In this document: one piece after another, positions 45,264 to 53,228 of the stretch
How the letters are laid out: each line of letters begins with the position of its first letter
How positions within the stretch are numbered: position 1 is the stretch's first letter
Source: Bdellovibrionales bacterium RIFCSPHIGHO2_01_FULL_40_29
Lineage (GTDB): Bacteria; Bdellovibrionota; Bdellovibrionia; Bdellovibrionales; Bdellovibrionaceae
Assembly (NCBI GenBank): GCA_001771815.1
Contig: MEPU01000004.1
Coordinates: forward strand, 496,001 to 560,000
Reading direction: 5' to 3'
Length of the DNA: 64,000 nucleotides
The notes under the pieces: model-generated
Told to the model about the DNA's origin: nothing
What the model saw: only the letters and a program-made list of their open reading frames with translations
Databases searched by the model: none
Translations under genes and position numbers: made by a program

Positions 45264-46874
45264 ATGATTGAAACAGATATTGTCATCATTGGCTCTGGTG
45301 TTGCGGCTCTTGCTACAGCTTTGAAAGTGGCAGAGCACAATTCTCCTGCGAAAAAAGTACTGATTTTAACGAAAGACAAGGGTCCTTCTACAAATAGTGC
45401 AATGGCACAAGGTGGAATCGCTGCTGTCATGGGCGACGATGATAGCTTTGAAAGCCATATCCAAGACACACTGATTGCTGGTGCCGGACTTTGCAACTTA
45501 GATGCTGTGCGTAATATTGTAGGCCAAGCCCCTGAAAGAATTCAGGATTTAATCAACTGGGGGGTCCAGTTTAATAGCGATTTGACTCGCGAAGGAGGCC
45601 ACTCTTTTCGCCGCATTCTTCACCATGAAGATCAAACAGGTGCCGAAATTCATAAAAAGTTATGGCATCAAGCTCTGAATCACCCTCGAATTACTATTTT
45701 GGAGAATCACTTTGCTATAGATTTAATCGTGAACAAACAGGCGGATCCCTCGATCACCGGCCCAACCAGCATTGTTGGTCTTTATGTTCTTGATAAAATC
45801 ACTGATGAAGTCAAAATCATTAGCAGCAAATCTTGCATCTTAGCTACAGGCGGCGCTGGAAAAGTTTATCTCTACACATCGAACTGGGGCGGAGCTACCG
45901 GTGATGGAATTGCCATGGCCTATCGAGCTGGCGCCCGCATCGCGAATTTAGAATTCATGCAGTTCCATCCCACATGCTTGTATCACCGAGACTCTCGAAA
46001 TTTTTTAATCACCGAAGCCATGCGCGGAGAAGGCGCCGAACTGATCAACGCCAAAGGTGAAGCCTTCATGAAAAAGTATCACCCGCTTGGATCGCTTGCT
46101 CCGCGGGATATTGTGGCTCGCGGAATTGACGCTGAAATTAAAAAAACGGGTGAAGCTTGTGTGTATTTAGATATCCGCCACAAGCCTATCGATTTTTTAA
46201 AATCACATTTTCCTAATATCTATGCGAAATGTCTGGAGTTTGGAATTGATATTTCCAAAGATCTTATACCTGTTGTTCCTGCGGCTCACTATCTTTGCGG
46301 TGGAGTTCTGACGGATGTCTCTGGACACACAGATATCATTGGTTTATTCGCCATCGGCGAAACGGCATGCACCGGTTTACATGGAGCCAATCGGTTGGCT
46401 TCCAATTCACTGCTAGAATGTTTAGCCATGGCCCACAATTGCGCAGAAAAATTAAATTCTGAATGGACGGCCATCACTGAAAAAACAGTGATTCAAAAAG
46501 TTCCTAAAAAATGGACCAAGCCTCAGAATACAAACTCAGATGAAATGATTGTCATCACTCACATGTGGGAAGAAATTCGACGCCTGATGTGGAACTATGT
46601 CGGCATTGTTCGCTCGAATAAACGGTTAGAGCGCGCGGATCATCGTCTGCAAAATATTAAAAATGAAGTTAAAGAATATTATTCCAATATGAAAATTCAT
46701 AGCGATATCCTTGAATTGCGAAACATCGCTATTGTTGCAAGCTTGACAGTCGAGTGTGCATTAAAACGTCATGAATCCCGCGGCATCCATTACTCGCTAG
46801 ACTATCCGACCAAAGAAGAGACGAATGCTGACGCCTCTCCTGAAAATACAATTGTTTTACGAGGTCTTAAGTAA
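45264..46874 (+). CDS. nadB: L-aspartate oxidase
   Basis: The protein (536 aa) is the FAD enzyme that makes iminoaspartate, the first step of NAD synthesis. The dinucleotide site is VIIGSGVAALATAL (7-20). Text GPSTNSAMAQGGIAAVMG, the substrate loop HHEDQTGAEIH, LEFMQFHPTCLY, TEAMRGEGAEL and the C-terminal ESRGIHYSLDYP are family features. The frame is open to 45171, but the upstream part is not family-like, so ATG 45264 is chosen. No ribosome binding site precedes it. No nadA or nadC is adjacent. Confidence 0.95.
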   Translation: MIETDIVIIGSGVAALATALKVAEHNSPAKKVLILTKDKGPSTNSAMAQGGIAAVMGDDDSFESHIQDTLIAGAGLCNLDAVRNIVGQAPERIQDLINWGVQFNSDLTREGGHSFRRILHHEDQTGAEIHKKLWHQALNHPRITILENHFAIDLIVNKQADPSITGPTSIVGLYVLDKITDEVKIISSKSCILATGGAGKVYLYTSNWGGATGDGIAMAYRAGARIANLEFMQFHPTCLYHRDSRNFLITEAMRGEGAELINAKGEAFMKKYHPLGSLAPRDIVARGIDAEIKKTGEACVYLDIRHKPIDFLKSHFPNIYAKCLEFGIDISKDLIPVVPAAHYLCGGVLTDVSGHTDIIGLFAIGETACTGLHGANRLASNSLLECLAMAHNCAEKLNSEWTAITEKTVIQKVPKKWTKPQNTNSDEMIVITHMWEEIRRLMWNYVGIVRSNKRLERADHRLQNIKNEVKEYYSNMKIHSDILELRNIAIVASLTVECALKRHESRGIHYSLDYPTKEETNADASPENTIVLRGLK

Positions 46875-46895
46875 AGCCCACAGAAGACATTAAAT

Positions 46896-46927
46896 TTGAC
46901 TTCATTTCGAAGTGGCCTCAATCTAAT
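46896..46927 (+). promoter_or_regulatory. Possible promoter of the hydrolase gene
   Basis: TTGACT (46896-46901, 5/6) and TCTAAT (46922-46927, 5/6) lie 20 bases apart, longer than usual. The -10 box ends five bases before ATG 46933 and no ribosome binding site is seen, which again suggests a leaderless transcript. Confidence 0.35.
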
Positions 46928-46932
46928 TTCAT

Positions 46933-47790
46933 ATGTATCAACGATCAGAAACATTTTTTGCAGGACATGATGGCTCAAAATTATTTTTGCAAAAATGGAC
47001 AAAAAAATCAGCAACAGGAACTATTCTTATCACTCATGGTCATGGTGAGCATAGCGAGAGCTATCACCGCCTGATCTCAGGATTTGAAAATGAAGATTGG
47101 AATTTCATTGCTTGGGATCTGCGAGGGCATGGAAAATCAGAAGGTCTGCGTGGATTTGCCCGTGATTTTGATGATTATATTTTAGATTATCATTCCTTTA
47201 TTGAAAAAACCTTAAATCTACCCGAGGTCATTGATAAACCCATTATTTTATTGGCGCACTCGATGGGCGCATTGATTCAAACCTGTGCTCTTCTTGAAAA
47301 AGATTATCCGTCGACTTATAAAAATATCAAAGCTCAAGTTCTCAGTTCACCTTTTTTCGGAGTCGCATTTGAAGTCCCGAAATGGAAAGACAGCGGAGCC
47401 GTACTCCTGAACAACCTATTTCCAAAACTGACCTTAAATAATGAACTGCACAATGATCAATTGACGCGTGATCCACTTGTGATCCGTGAATATGAAACCG
47501 ACACCTACCGTCACCATAAAATGTCCTCAGGGGTTTATCTGGGCTTTAAACGTGAATTTCCAAAGGTACTCGCTCGTGCATCCGAAATAAAGTTACCAAC
47601 CTTGATGCATATTTCGGATAATGATCCCGTTGTTTCCAGCGAAGCCGCGCTAAAAATATTTGATGCTTTTTCAGCAACAAAAAAAGGATTAAAAATAATC
47701 GATGGCGGAAAACATGAACTCTACAACGACACCGTTCGTAACGATATTTTTAAAATAGTTATTGAGTTCGTAAATCAATTTAAAAAGTGA
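46933..47790 (+). CDS. Alpha/beta hydrolase (lysophospholipase / monoacylglycerol lipase type)
   Basis: The protein (285 aa) is a serine hydrolase. The oxyanion-side text is THGHGEHSESYHRL (about 33-46), the nucleophile elbow is AHSMGA (about 108-113), the acid is in ISDNDPVVS and the His is in GGKHELYND. This is the PldB/MGL (hydrolase_4) order. No signal peptide, so it acts inside the cell. It may turn over lipids released from the envelope or from prey, which is inference. The lipoprotein that follows overlaps its stop. Confidence 0.9.
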   Translation: MYQRSETFFAGHDGSKLFLQKWTKKSATGTILITHGHGEHSESYHRLISGFENEDWNFIAWDLRGHGKSEGLRGFARDFDDYILDYHSFIEKTLNLPEVIDKPIILLAHSMGALIQTCALLEKDYPSTYKNIKAQVLSSPFFGVAFEVPKWKDSGAVLLNNLFPKLTLNNELHNDQLTRDPLVIREYETDTYRHHKMSSGVYLGFKREFPKVLARASEIKLPTLMHISDNDPVVSSEAALKIFDAFSATKKGLKIIDGGKHELYNDTVRNDIFKIVIEFVNQFKK

Positions 47791-48395
47791 TGGGTGATAT
47801 GAAGCTATTCGCAATGACACTAACAGCAGTACTAACAACATTTATACTCATCAGCTGCGCCAGTCGTTTGCCGATGCCATCAGGTATTCCTGAAATCAGT
47901 CCCCGCGATTTTGAAACACTCAGTCAGCAAAAATCAAAAAAAGTCGAAGTCTACGAAGGGCTTATGAATAAAATGACGGTGTCGGCTACATGGCTGGATT
48001 CCGAACTTTCAGAGGCAACACTGTCCCACTCGGCCCGCATTGCCCAATGGCAAGAACCAAAATACAAAGAAGAACGCTTCAAAGTTGTTAATCGTCACAC
48101 GGATAAAACGGAGTTTTTTGTTAGCTTTTATACCCCTGAACGAAAATCCGCTGATCTGGCCAATACCAAAAATTTATGGAAAATCTATCTTGATGTGAAT
48201 GGTCAACGCTATGAAGGCAAAGCCACAAAAATAAAACAATTGCTCTCGGAAATTCAATCCATCTACCCCCAGCATAACCGCTGGAGCTATCCATTCATTG
48301 TCACATTTCCAGTAGCAACGGCATTAGTAGAAAATAAGCCTGCAGTACTCACACTGACGGGTGCTGTTGGATCTGCACAACTAATTTTTAATTAG
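47790..48395 (+). CDS. Lipoprotein of unknown function
   Basis: The protein (201 aa from ATG 47790; 198 from ATG 47799) has a lipoprotein signal ending ILISCASR. The mature domain is a mixture of strands and helices (TEFFVSFYTPERKSADLAN, SYPFIVTFPVATALVE). No motif is recognised. ATG 47790 shares a base with the stop of the upstream hydrolase (TGATG), which implies coupling; ATG 47799 is an alternative start. Its end overlaps the convergent acyl-CoA dehydrogenase gene by 8 bases. Confidence 0.75.
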   Translation: MGDMKLFAMTLTAVLTTFILISCASRLPMPSGIPEISPRDFETLSQQKSKKVEVYEGLMNKMTVSATWLDSELSEATLSHSARIAQWQEPKYKEERFKVVNRHTDKTEFFVSFYTPERKSADLANTKNLWKIYLDVNGQRYEGKATKIKQLLSEIQSIYPQHNRWSYPFIVTFPVATALVENKPAVLTLTGAVGSAQLIFN

Positions 48396-49557
48396 AAAAT
48401 GCTGAAATTCCTGTAATTGTTTGACCAATAATCAATCGATGAATGTCCTCTGTCCCCTCGTAAGTATTAACACTTTCGAGGTTCAGCATATGACGACCAC
48501 ATTGATACTCATAAGTGATTCCACTGGCTCCCAAAATATCACGACAGATACGCGCCGTATTTAATGCCATGGCCACATTATTCATTTTCGCCATCGAAAT
48601 TTGATGAGGTTTTGCTTTGTCTTGATCTTTCAAACGACCAACCTGCAACGCCAACAACTGAGCTTTCGAAATTTCAGTGACAATGTTGGCTAACTTAGCT
48701 TGCACCAATTGAAAACTAGCGATTGGTTTATTGAACTGAATTCGAGTTTGAGCGTATTCAAGAGCCTCTTGATAACAAGCCATTGCGGCTCCCAATACAC
48801 CCCATGAAATTCCAAAGCGGGCATTATTTAAACACGAGAATGGACCCTTCAGACCTTTAACTTCGAGCATCTGTGACGCTGGAACGCGACAGTCTTCAAA
48901 AATCAATTCCGAAGTCACCGAAGCCCTCAGAGAAAACTTCTTTTTAATTTCAACAACTTTGAAACCTGGCGTTTCTCGGTCAACAATAAATCCCCGAATA
49001 TCTCCGGCGTCATCTTTGGCCCAAACAATCGCAAGATCTGCAAAACCACCGTTGGTAATCCACATTTTAGATCCATTAAGAATATAATCTGCACCATCTT
49101 TTTTGGCTCGAGTGACCATTCCACCGGGATTTGAGCCAAAATCGGGTTCTGTTAAACCAAAGCATCCAATGAGTTCTCCGGTGGCCATCTTCGGCAAATA
49201 CTTTTGACGATGCGCCTCGGTTCCAAAAGCAAAAATGGGATACATACAAAGCGCCCCTTGAACAGATACAAAACTTCGAAGGCCACTGTCGGCACGTTCC
49301 AACTCTTGCATAATCAAACCATAGGACGTGGGACTCACGCCAGCACACCCATAGCCCTGGATCGTCGAACCGTACATTCCTAACTCGCCCATAGCTGGAA
49401 TTAAGTTTTTAGGAAAAGTGCCTTTTTCAAAATGCTCCGCAATAATCGGCATGATCTCAGAAGTCACAAACTGCCGAATGGAGTTTCGAATCATCAGCTC
49501 TTCTTCAGAAAATAGATTGTCGATATCCAGATAATTTACAGACTCAAAAGGCTTCAT
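48388..49557 (-). CDS. gcdH: Glutaryl-CoA dehydrogenase-like acyl-CoA dehydrogenase
   Basis: The protein (389 aa) is an FAD acyl-CoA dehydrogenase. Text SGLRSFVSVQGALCMYPIFAFG, GCFGLTEPDFGSNPGGM and the catalytic Glu in NTYEGTEDIH are most like glutaryl-CoA dehydrogenase, an enzyme of lysine and tryptophan breakdown. Full length. AAGGAA precedes the ATG. It stands alone, and no glutaryl-CoA pathway gene is nearby, so the substrate is probable rather than sure. Confidence 0.88.
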   Translation of the reverse strand: MKPFESVNYLDIDNLFSEEELMIRNSIRQFVTSEIMPIIAEHFEKGTFPKNLIPAMGELGMYGSTIQGYGCAGVSPTSYGLIMQELERADSGLRSFVSVQGALCMYPIFAFGTEAHRQKYLPKMATGELIGCFGLTEPDFGSNPGGMVTRAKKDGADYILNGSKMWITNGGFADLAIVWAKDDAGDIRGFIVDRETPGFKVVEIKKKFSLRASVTSELIFEDCRVPASQMLEVKGLKGPFSCLNNARFGISWGVLGAAMACYQEALEYAQTRIQFNKPIASFQLVQAKLANIVTEISKAQLLALQVGRLKDQDKAKPHQISMAKMNNVAMALNTARICRDILGASGITYEYQCGRHMLNLESVNTYEGTEDIHRLIIGQTITGISAFSN

Positions 49558-49698
49558 GCTTATTCCTTACCTTTGAATGGTTTTACAATGGTCCATAGTA
49601 CAATGCCGCCAGTGCTCTGCTCTATGATATAAATCATATGCGAATACGCTTTATTTTCAATAAAGTTATGGGCCAACAATTTGCATTTCAATTAAGCT

Positions 49699-50472
49699 AT
49701 GCAGATCTTTATCGTCATTCTTATTATAACTGTGTTTAAACTCACTTTTGCTGCAGCACAGGCGCCAGAATTGAGCCATTGGCTACCTCCTGTACATCTT
49801 AATCTGATGGATTATAGTGCCCAATTGGAAAAATCTGGACTGGAATCCCCCTCCCAGATCCGTCTTGAAAACAAAAAAGCACTTCAACGGCTCTCGCAAA
49901 AAAACCGCGAATTTGATTATCGTAAGACCACCCTGACAAAAAAAGAAGCGTGGCAGTTACTCGAACGTGTGATCAATCATCCTATTGTTGGACACCAAAC
50001 CATAGAAAACTATGACCCGAATCATCAATTTGGATTTTGCTTCGGTCGAGCAACATGGGTTTGGCTGGAGGCCTTGCGCATGGGTTTAGATAAAAAATCG
50101 ATCGTAAAAATATTTATTGTGGGACCAATGCGTGCCGATGATATCACGTGGCAATTTCATGTGGCTACTGCTGTTCGCACCAAAGGATTTTTTGGTGATA
50201 GCTGGGTCGTTATTGATACAAATGCCAATCGCCCACTATCACCTGAAGAGTTTTTAGCAAAATACGAAAGCGTTAGCACCGATAAGAAACTCCGCCTTTT
50301 TGTCTCGGACCCTCAACGTCTTGGAGCCTCATCGACAATAAAATTTGGACCGATGCATTTTAAAGATTCTCGCAATGATTCAAACTACAATCGCTATTTT
50401 CAAGATATGCTTTCTCATTTTTCGAATGCCATCAATTATGAGCATACTAAAAAATGCAAATATCTATTTTAG
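49699..50472 (+). CDS. Exported protein with Cys-His-Asp triad, protein-glutaminase (deamidase)-like
   Basis: The protein (257 aa) has a signal peptide or anchor (1-20). The order FGFCFGRATWVW (Cys114), ITWQFHVATAV (His154) and WVVIDTNANRPLSPEEF (Asp173) is the arrangement of papain-like hydrolases, and in spacing and text is close to the protein-glutamine glutaminase / Gln-deamidase group known from secreted toxins. That assignment is from memory of the pattern and is not proven. The first 110 residues are charged and could act as a propeptide. No ribosome binding site is clear. It overlaps the convergent S1 protease gene by 9 bases. Confidence 0.75.
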   Translation: MQIFIVILIITVFKLTFAAAQAPELSHWLPPVHLNLMDYSAQLEKSGLESPSQIRLENKKALQRLSQKNREFDYRKTTLTKKEAWQLLERVINHPIVGHQTIENYDPNHQFGFCFGRATWVWLEALRMGLDKKSIVKIFIVGPMRADDITWQFHVATAVRTKGFFGDSWVVIDTNANRPLSPEEFLAKYESVSTDKKLRLFVSDPQRLGASSTIKFGPMHFKDSRNDSNYNRYFQDMLSHFSNAINYEHTKKCKYLF

Positions 50473-51339
50473 AACCTGGGCGCTGCTGGCTCCAGACATC
50501 ATTTGTTGGGCTTTTTTTAGAAATCCCTGATCCAATGCCGGATTGAACCATTCGCCTTGCTCGCTACAAGATCGACTTCTTCCATGTGGCCCATGGGTCA
50601 CACCGACTTGGTAAGTTTCTTTACCAAGTGTCAAAAATGCTGGGCCACCCGAATCTCCATTACATCCACCAGAACCTTGAGTTTGATCAGTCACGACAAA
50701 ATGATCGATAAAATGGGATGAGACCACTGTTTCACGCATCATTTCCGTTTCAACTACCGGATCTTCGCTGACTAAGCCAAAACCCATTAACTTCACCTGA
50801 TGACGCTGACCTTCGAGAGTGGTTTTTGCTTCATCTCTATTTAAATACTGATCTGGCAAAAGTTGAACGGGAATAGCAGTTTTAGGAGTATTTTCTTCCA
50901 ACATCAACAACGCCAAATCATAATCGCCCACCCCTCGGTAATCTGGATGAATCATGAATGCTTTTACACGACGAGTAACAAACTTTGCCTCAACATCATG
51001 AATTCGTTTTGCAGGATTTGCTTGATTTTCAGAAGTCATCGTATTCAAAGAAAAATGCACCAATATATTTCCAGCATCAAGTCCATTAACACAATGAGCT
51101 GCCGTTAAAATAAACTTCGACGTTAAAACACTCCCCGTACAACTCTGAAACCAGGCCTCATCAGAATCAGACTTCATAAATAAGCCCACAACAGATTTTC
51201 CGAGACTGTTGTCGGCTGTCACTGGAGTGCCATTGATAATTGAACTTTTTTGCGTCTGAGATGTCGTCATCTTTGATGTTAAATTCTGACTGCAACCAAA
51301 AAACAACACGGTCATTAGAATAAGCGAATGAATCTTCAT
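50464..51339 (-). CDS. Chymotrypsin-family (S1) serine protease lipoprotein
   Basis: The protein (291 aa) has a lipoprotein signal (FFGCSQN, Cys16). The zymogen-like start IINGTPV lies at 34-40, and the triad is His82 (LTAAHC), Asp141 (DYDLALL) and Ser230 (CNGDSGGPAF). The residue at the base of the S1 pocket, two positions before the conserved Cys (SGGC), is Gly, not Asp, so trypsin-like cleavage after Arg/Lys is unlikely. AGAGGGGA precedes the ATG and lies in the loop of a small GGGTC/GACCC stem (51340-51359). Confidence 0.92.
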   Translation of the reverse strand: MKIHSLILMTVLFFGCSQNLTSKMTTSQTQKSSIINGTPVTADNSLGKSVVGLFMKSDSDEAWFQSCTGSVLTSKFILTAAHCVNGLDAGNILVHFSLNTMTSENQANPAKRIHDVEAKFVTRRVKAFMIHPDYRGVGDYDLALLMLEENTPKTAIPVQLLPDQYLNRDEAKTTLEGQRHQVKLMGFGLVSEDPVVETEMMRETVVSSHFIDHFVVTDQTQGSGGCNGDSGGPAFLTLGKETYQVGVTHGPHGRSRSCSEQGEWFNPALDQGFLKKAQQMMSGASSAQVLK

Positions 51340-51433
51340 GGGTCCCCTCTGAAAGACCCTAAAAGTATGAAAAAAAAATGAGTTTGGCTAATTTGATTTC
51401 ATAAAATGAATTTTATTCACTGATCAAACGGCC

Positions 51434-52192
51434 TTAAAGGCCCCACTGTCTTTTAACTTGTTCTTCCTCTTCCTGTGAGGTCACTTTTTTAAATTTGACT
51501 CCGGGTCGCCCCTTCACCACAGCCTCGCATTCAGACCACGTTTTGTGTGATTTCAACACGCCATTCACTAAACTCAAATACCATGCGGGCTTTTTGGGCT
51601 CGTTGGATCGATCCTTGAATTCAGGAAGTGGTTTTTTCTCTGGCAAGCGTGTCACATCAAAATGATAGCCTCGAATTGAACCAGAATATAAATCGACAGA
51701 TTCGCGTTTAGACATACTGACAGCCAGCTCGTCACATCGCTCATTTCCAGGATCACCGGAGTGACCTTTAACAAAATTCCATTCTAATTTGGCGTCCGCA
51801 TTTTTTAATTTCAACTGATATAAAAGTTTATCAAATTCAATCCACAGATCTTGATTAGCAACCTCTTCATTAGCGGCTGTTTTCCAACCCCGTTTTTTCC
51901 AACCAAAAAGCCATTGGGTTATGGCACGGATCAAATACACGGAATCTGTAAAAATCTGAATTTGAGACACTGATGAAAAATCTGAAGAATTCAGCACTAA
52001 GCGCAGCGATTTCATGATGGCCAAAATTTCCATGCGATTATTAGTTGTCTGAGGATGATACTCGGCCAGTTCTTGGACTGTCTCATTTGGAAAAATAACA
52101 ATGGCTCCAAAACCGCCAGGCCCCGGGTTTCCGGAACAGGCGCCATCTCCATAGATGACAACACTATTAAGTGATCTATTACTTTTTACCAA
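51434..52192 (-). CDS. rnhA: Ribonuclease HI with C-terminal hybrid-binding-like domain
   Basis: The protein (252 aa) cuts the RNA of RNA/DNA hybrids. The catalytic residues are all there: Asp in YGDGACSGNPG, Glu in NNRMEI, Asp in FTDSVYL, and Asp in NERCDELA. After a linker (about 165-200), the last 50 residues (AWYLSLVNGVLKSHKTW, then GRPGVKFKKV) look like the viroplasmin/RNase H1 hybrid-binding domain, which normally is at the N-terminus. The start is TTG 52192, preceded by GGAG at 8 bases. Confidence 0.9.
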   Translation of the reverse strand: MVKSNRSLNSVVIYGDGACSGNPGPGGFGAIVIFPNETVQELAEYHPQTTNNRMEILAIMKSLRLVLNSSDFSSVSQIQIFTDSVYLIRAITQWLFGWKKRGWKTAANEEVANQDLWIEFDKLLYQLKLKNADAKLEWNFVKGHSGDPGNERCDELAVSMSKRESVDLYSGSIRGYHFDVTRLPEKKPLPEFKDRSNEPKKPAWYLSLVNGVLKSHKTWSECEAVVKGRPGVKFKKVTSQEEEEQVKRQWGL

Positions 52193-52318
52193 ACTACATA
52201 CTCCATCTCGTTTATAAGTTCTGATGGTAATTCACTTTTCTTAACTTTGGTACGGTCTTCGCTATGCCTCTATTGAAGGCTACTTGAGGCCCTCGCATTG
52301 GATTAGAAAGCGGTTTAA

Positions 52319-53218
52319 ATGCAGAAGACGAGTTTAGTGACACTTTTAGTTAGTTCTGTCTTATGTTTGGTCGGTGGAGTTTTGGCTCCAGCGCAAACTT
52401 TTGCTGCTGCAAACAAAGTTGTGTTATCCGCAGATACAAACACAAAAGTAGTCCCTGTTGTTCCCTCAAAATTTGGCATTCGAGCGTTGATTATTCGAAG
52501 CACGTCTTTATATGATTTTCAGGATGGGACTCGTAGTGACGGCATGGACTATGCCCTACTTCCTTCCTACAAGACCTCTGTGGGATCATTTTCAGCCAAG
52601 ATTATTTACTCTCAGAATTTAAATGATCAATCTCCGGAAGCATCTGATATCAATGATATTGGACTGACTTACGCCATGAAACCAATCAAATGGGAATGGT
52701 CTCCGCCTTATATTTTAACTTTGGCTCCCACATTTTCTGCCGTGGTCCCAGCATCTCGTGTTTCGCAAAAACGAGATCAACTGCAAACCGCATTTTCAGC
52801 AGGCGCCAGTTTTGGAATTATTCCTGACGGAATAGCCGCCGAAAAAGACGGCGCTTGGGATTTAGCGATTGGATTGACTGTTGGACGAAATTTTCATGCC
52901 TATGAGGAAAGCTTAGATGGCTCTGTTATTTTGAATCAGTACTCATCCAATCAAACACTGAATTTAGGATATTCATACAAACAGTGGAGTGTTGGCGTTG
53001 AATACATTCATAAATCACGCTGGAGCTACCAGGGAAATGTTCAAGATTCGTTCGAATTGTCCCAAGAAATTGGATACGAAATTAATAAAAATGTTGCCGT
53101 TGCTTTGGGACATGCAAATGCAGGCCCGGGTTTAAAAGCGAACGGAAGCGAACCAAGTTTAAATGTTATTAATGAAAACGATTCAGCTGTGTATGCACAG
53201 TTGGGCGTTTCGTTTTAA
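52319..53218 (+). CDS. Exported outer-membrane beta-barrel-like protein
   Basis: The protein (299 aa) has a signal peptide (about 1-30, QTFAA). Twelve or so strand-like segments follow, such as SFSAKIIYSQNLN, YILTLAPTFSAVV, WSVGVEYIHKSRW and EIGYEINKNVAVALGHA. The C-terminus is VYAQLGVSF with terminal Phe, the usual barrel end. It precedes the large zincin lipoprotein by 10 bases and is probably in the same operon. It may hold or export that protease, which is inference. Confidence 0.8.
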   Translation: MQKTSLVTLLVSSVLCLVGGVLAPAQTFAAANKVVLSADTNTKVVPVVPSKFGIRALIIRSTSLYDFQDGTRSDGMDYALLPSYKTSVGSFSAKIIYSQNLNDQSPEASDINDIGLTYAMKPIKWEWSPPYILTLAPTFSAVVPASRVSQKRDQLQTAFSAGASFGIIPDGIAAEKDGAWDLAIGLTVGRNFHAYEESLDGSVILNQYSSNQTLNLGYSYKQWSVGVEYIHKSRWSYQGNVQDSFELSQEIGYEINKNVAVALGHANAGPGLKANGSEPSLNVINENDSAVYAQLGVSF

Positions 53219-53228
53219 GGGAGAAGAA

